In this document: positions 5,789-6,189 of the stretch, in pieces
How the letters are laid out: each line of letters starts with the position of its first letter
How positions within the stretch are numbered: position 1 is the stretch's first letter
Origin: Deltaproteobacteria bacterium
Lineage (GTDB): Bacteria; Desulfobacterota; Desulfarculia; Adiutricales; Adiutricaceae
Assembly (NCBI GenBank): GCA_031277995.1
Contig: JAITLH010000222.1
Coordinates: forward strand, 1-6,189
Reading direction: 5' to 3'
Length of the DNA: 6,189 nt
Translations under genes and position numbers: made by a program
The notes under the pieces: generated by a model
The model's database searches: none
What the model saw: only the letters and a program-made list of their open reading frames with translations
What the model was told of the DNA's origin: nothing

Positions 5789-5813
5789 AAAGCCCTTATC
5801 TAGTAAGGGTTTT
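5789..5813 (+). terminator. Candidate rho-independent terminator
   Basis: AAAGCCCTTA (5789-5798) pairs with TAAGGGTTTT (5804-5813) around the loop TCTAG, giving ten pairs with one G-U. The T run forms part of the stem and is short. A further run of seven T follows at about 5825-5831. The A run on the other side makes it potentially bidirectional. It would end a transcript of about 420 bases from the promoter at 5356. Confidence 0.45.
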
Positions 5814-6189
5814 GGGAGACGGTGGGTTTTTTTACTTGCCTTAATCAGGCTGGCCAAGGAAATTCGCAAGGTCGGGTTTGGGTTCTGGCCCGGGTGGGAA
5901 TCTTCCGCTTAGGGTAAAAAGGGAGACCAACATGAATTAGGATTTACGCCTTTCCAACCACTTTCTTCCTCAGTATTTCTCATAATCAAACCTAAACCGT
6001 TTAGGAACCCTCTCTAAAAATGGTGGTTTAGATTTTCGGTTTAAACCATCGTCCTCCTCTGCCTTGGCTAACGCCCAAACCTAAGTAAGTTAGGGGCGGC
6101 GCGTCGGCGCCAAAAAAAGGTTTTGCTTTTCAGTAATTTTAACTTAATAAGTTCTTAATAACTGGGTAGTAAAGTCAAAACAACGCAAA
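5814..6189. other. Non-coding right end of the window
   Basis: No gene was recognised on either strand; frames are short and repeatedly stopped. Small inverted repeats are present: CCTAAA-CCG-TTTAGG (5991-6005), TGGTTTA/TAAACCA (6024-6030 and 6042-6048), GGCGC-GTCG-GCGCC just before an A run near 6100-6118, and AACTT-AAT-AAGTT near 6141-6153. A 3'-end or promoter region for a gene beyond the window is possible. Confidence 0.4.

Noticed and set aside
5921..5940. Good ribosome-binding site GGGAG followed by ATG-AAT-TAG (a two-codon frame)
   Set aside because: The spacing is right, but the frame stops at once and downstream codons are stopped again. No regulatory role for a minimal ORF can be argued without an adjacent gene in the window.
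6097..6118. GGCGC-GTCG-GCGCC next to a run of A, as a terminator
   Set aside because: The A run follows the stem on the plus strand and the T run precedes it on the minus strand, so neither orientation has the required U tail.
1..6189. tRNA or rRNA genes, insertion sequence ends, retron or integron features
   Set aside because: I looked for tRNA T-arm patterns, transposase motifs and terminal inverted repeats with target duplications. The few GGTTCGA-like strings lie inside coding genes, and no transposase or reverse transcriptase motif was seen.

Overview
The window has three recognisable genes, all on the minus strand. They sit in a repeat-rich region that is more than half non-coding: recognised coding sequence covers roughly 2.86 kb of 6.19 kb. 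Gene content and order (an FmdB-type zinc-ribbon protein with a Ser/Cys-rich tail, then hemC, then a cobA-type uroporphyrinogen-III methyltransferase) suggest a deltaproteobacterium (Desulfobacterota in the broad sense). This is an inference from family knowledge, not a marker-gene assignment. Low coding density, several unrelated tandem arrays and a broken gene remnant would fit a lineage with a decaying or expanding intergenic genome, such as a host-associated one.

Reading in the direction of transcription (right to left), the layout is as follows. Positions 6189-4960 hold no intact gene. They contain a well-formed plus-strand promoter (5356-5384), a short reading frame interrupted by TGA, a 16-bp tandem repeat and three successive hairpins. 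Positions 4959-4835 are a frameshifted remnant of a Schlafen/AlbA-type ATP-binding gene, cut off by a 46-bp tandem repeat (4701-4837). Positions 4308-2923 are an intact gene of the same broad family: an AlbA_2 domain, a HATPase_c_4-like domain and a winged helix. Positions 2821-2793 carry a good sigma70-type promoter on the minus strand, followed by a regular 14-bp minisatellite (2447-2712) that would lie in the leader of the next operon. Positions 2395-1168 are fmdB-like and hemC, which overlap. Positions 1167-246 are non-coding and hold a 51-bp tandem array (about 273-730). Positions 191 (or 245)-1 are the start of cobA, which runs off the window.

HemC makes hydroxymethylbilane. After closure to uroporphyrinogen III, CobA methylates it to precorrin-2, the branch to siroheme, cobalamin and alternative heme synthesis. 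The fmdB-hemC overlap suggests translational coupling. No hemD is visible; it could be fused to the C-terminus of CobA outside the window.

The most unusual content is the set of four separate tandem arrays (unit lengths 51, 14/42, 46 and 16 bp). At least three of them share palindromic CCCATTGG/CCAATGGG or GGCTTAGCC cores, and two lie inside what looks like one transcription unit. I do not see convincing evidence of a CRISPR, retron, transposon or other named system.
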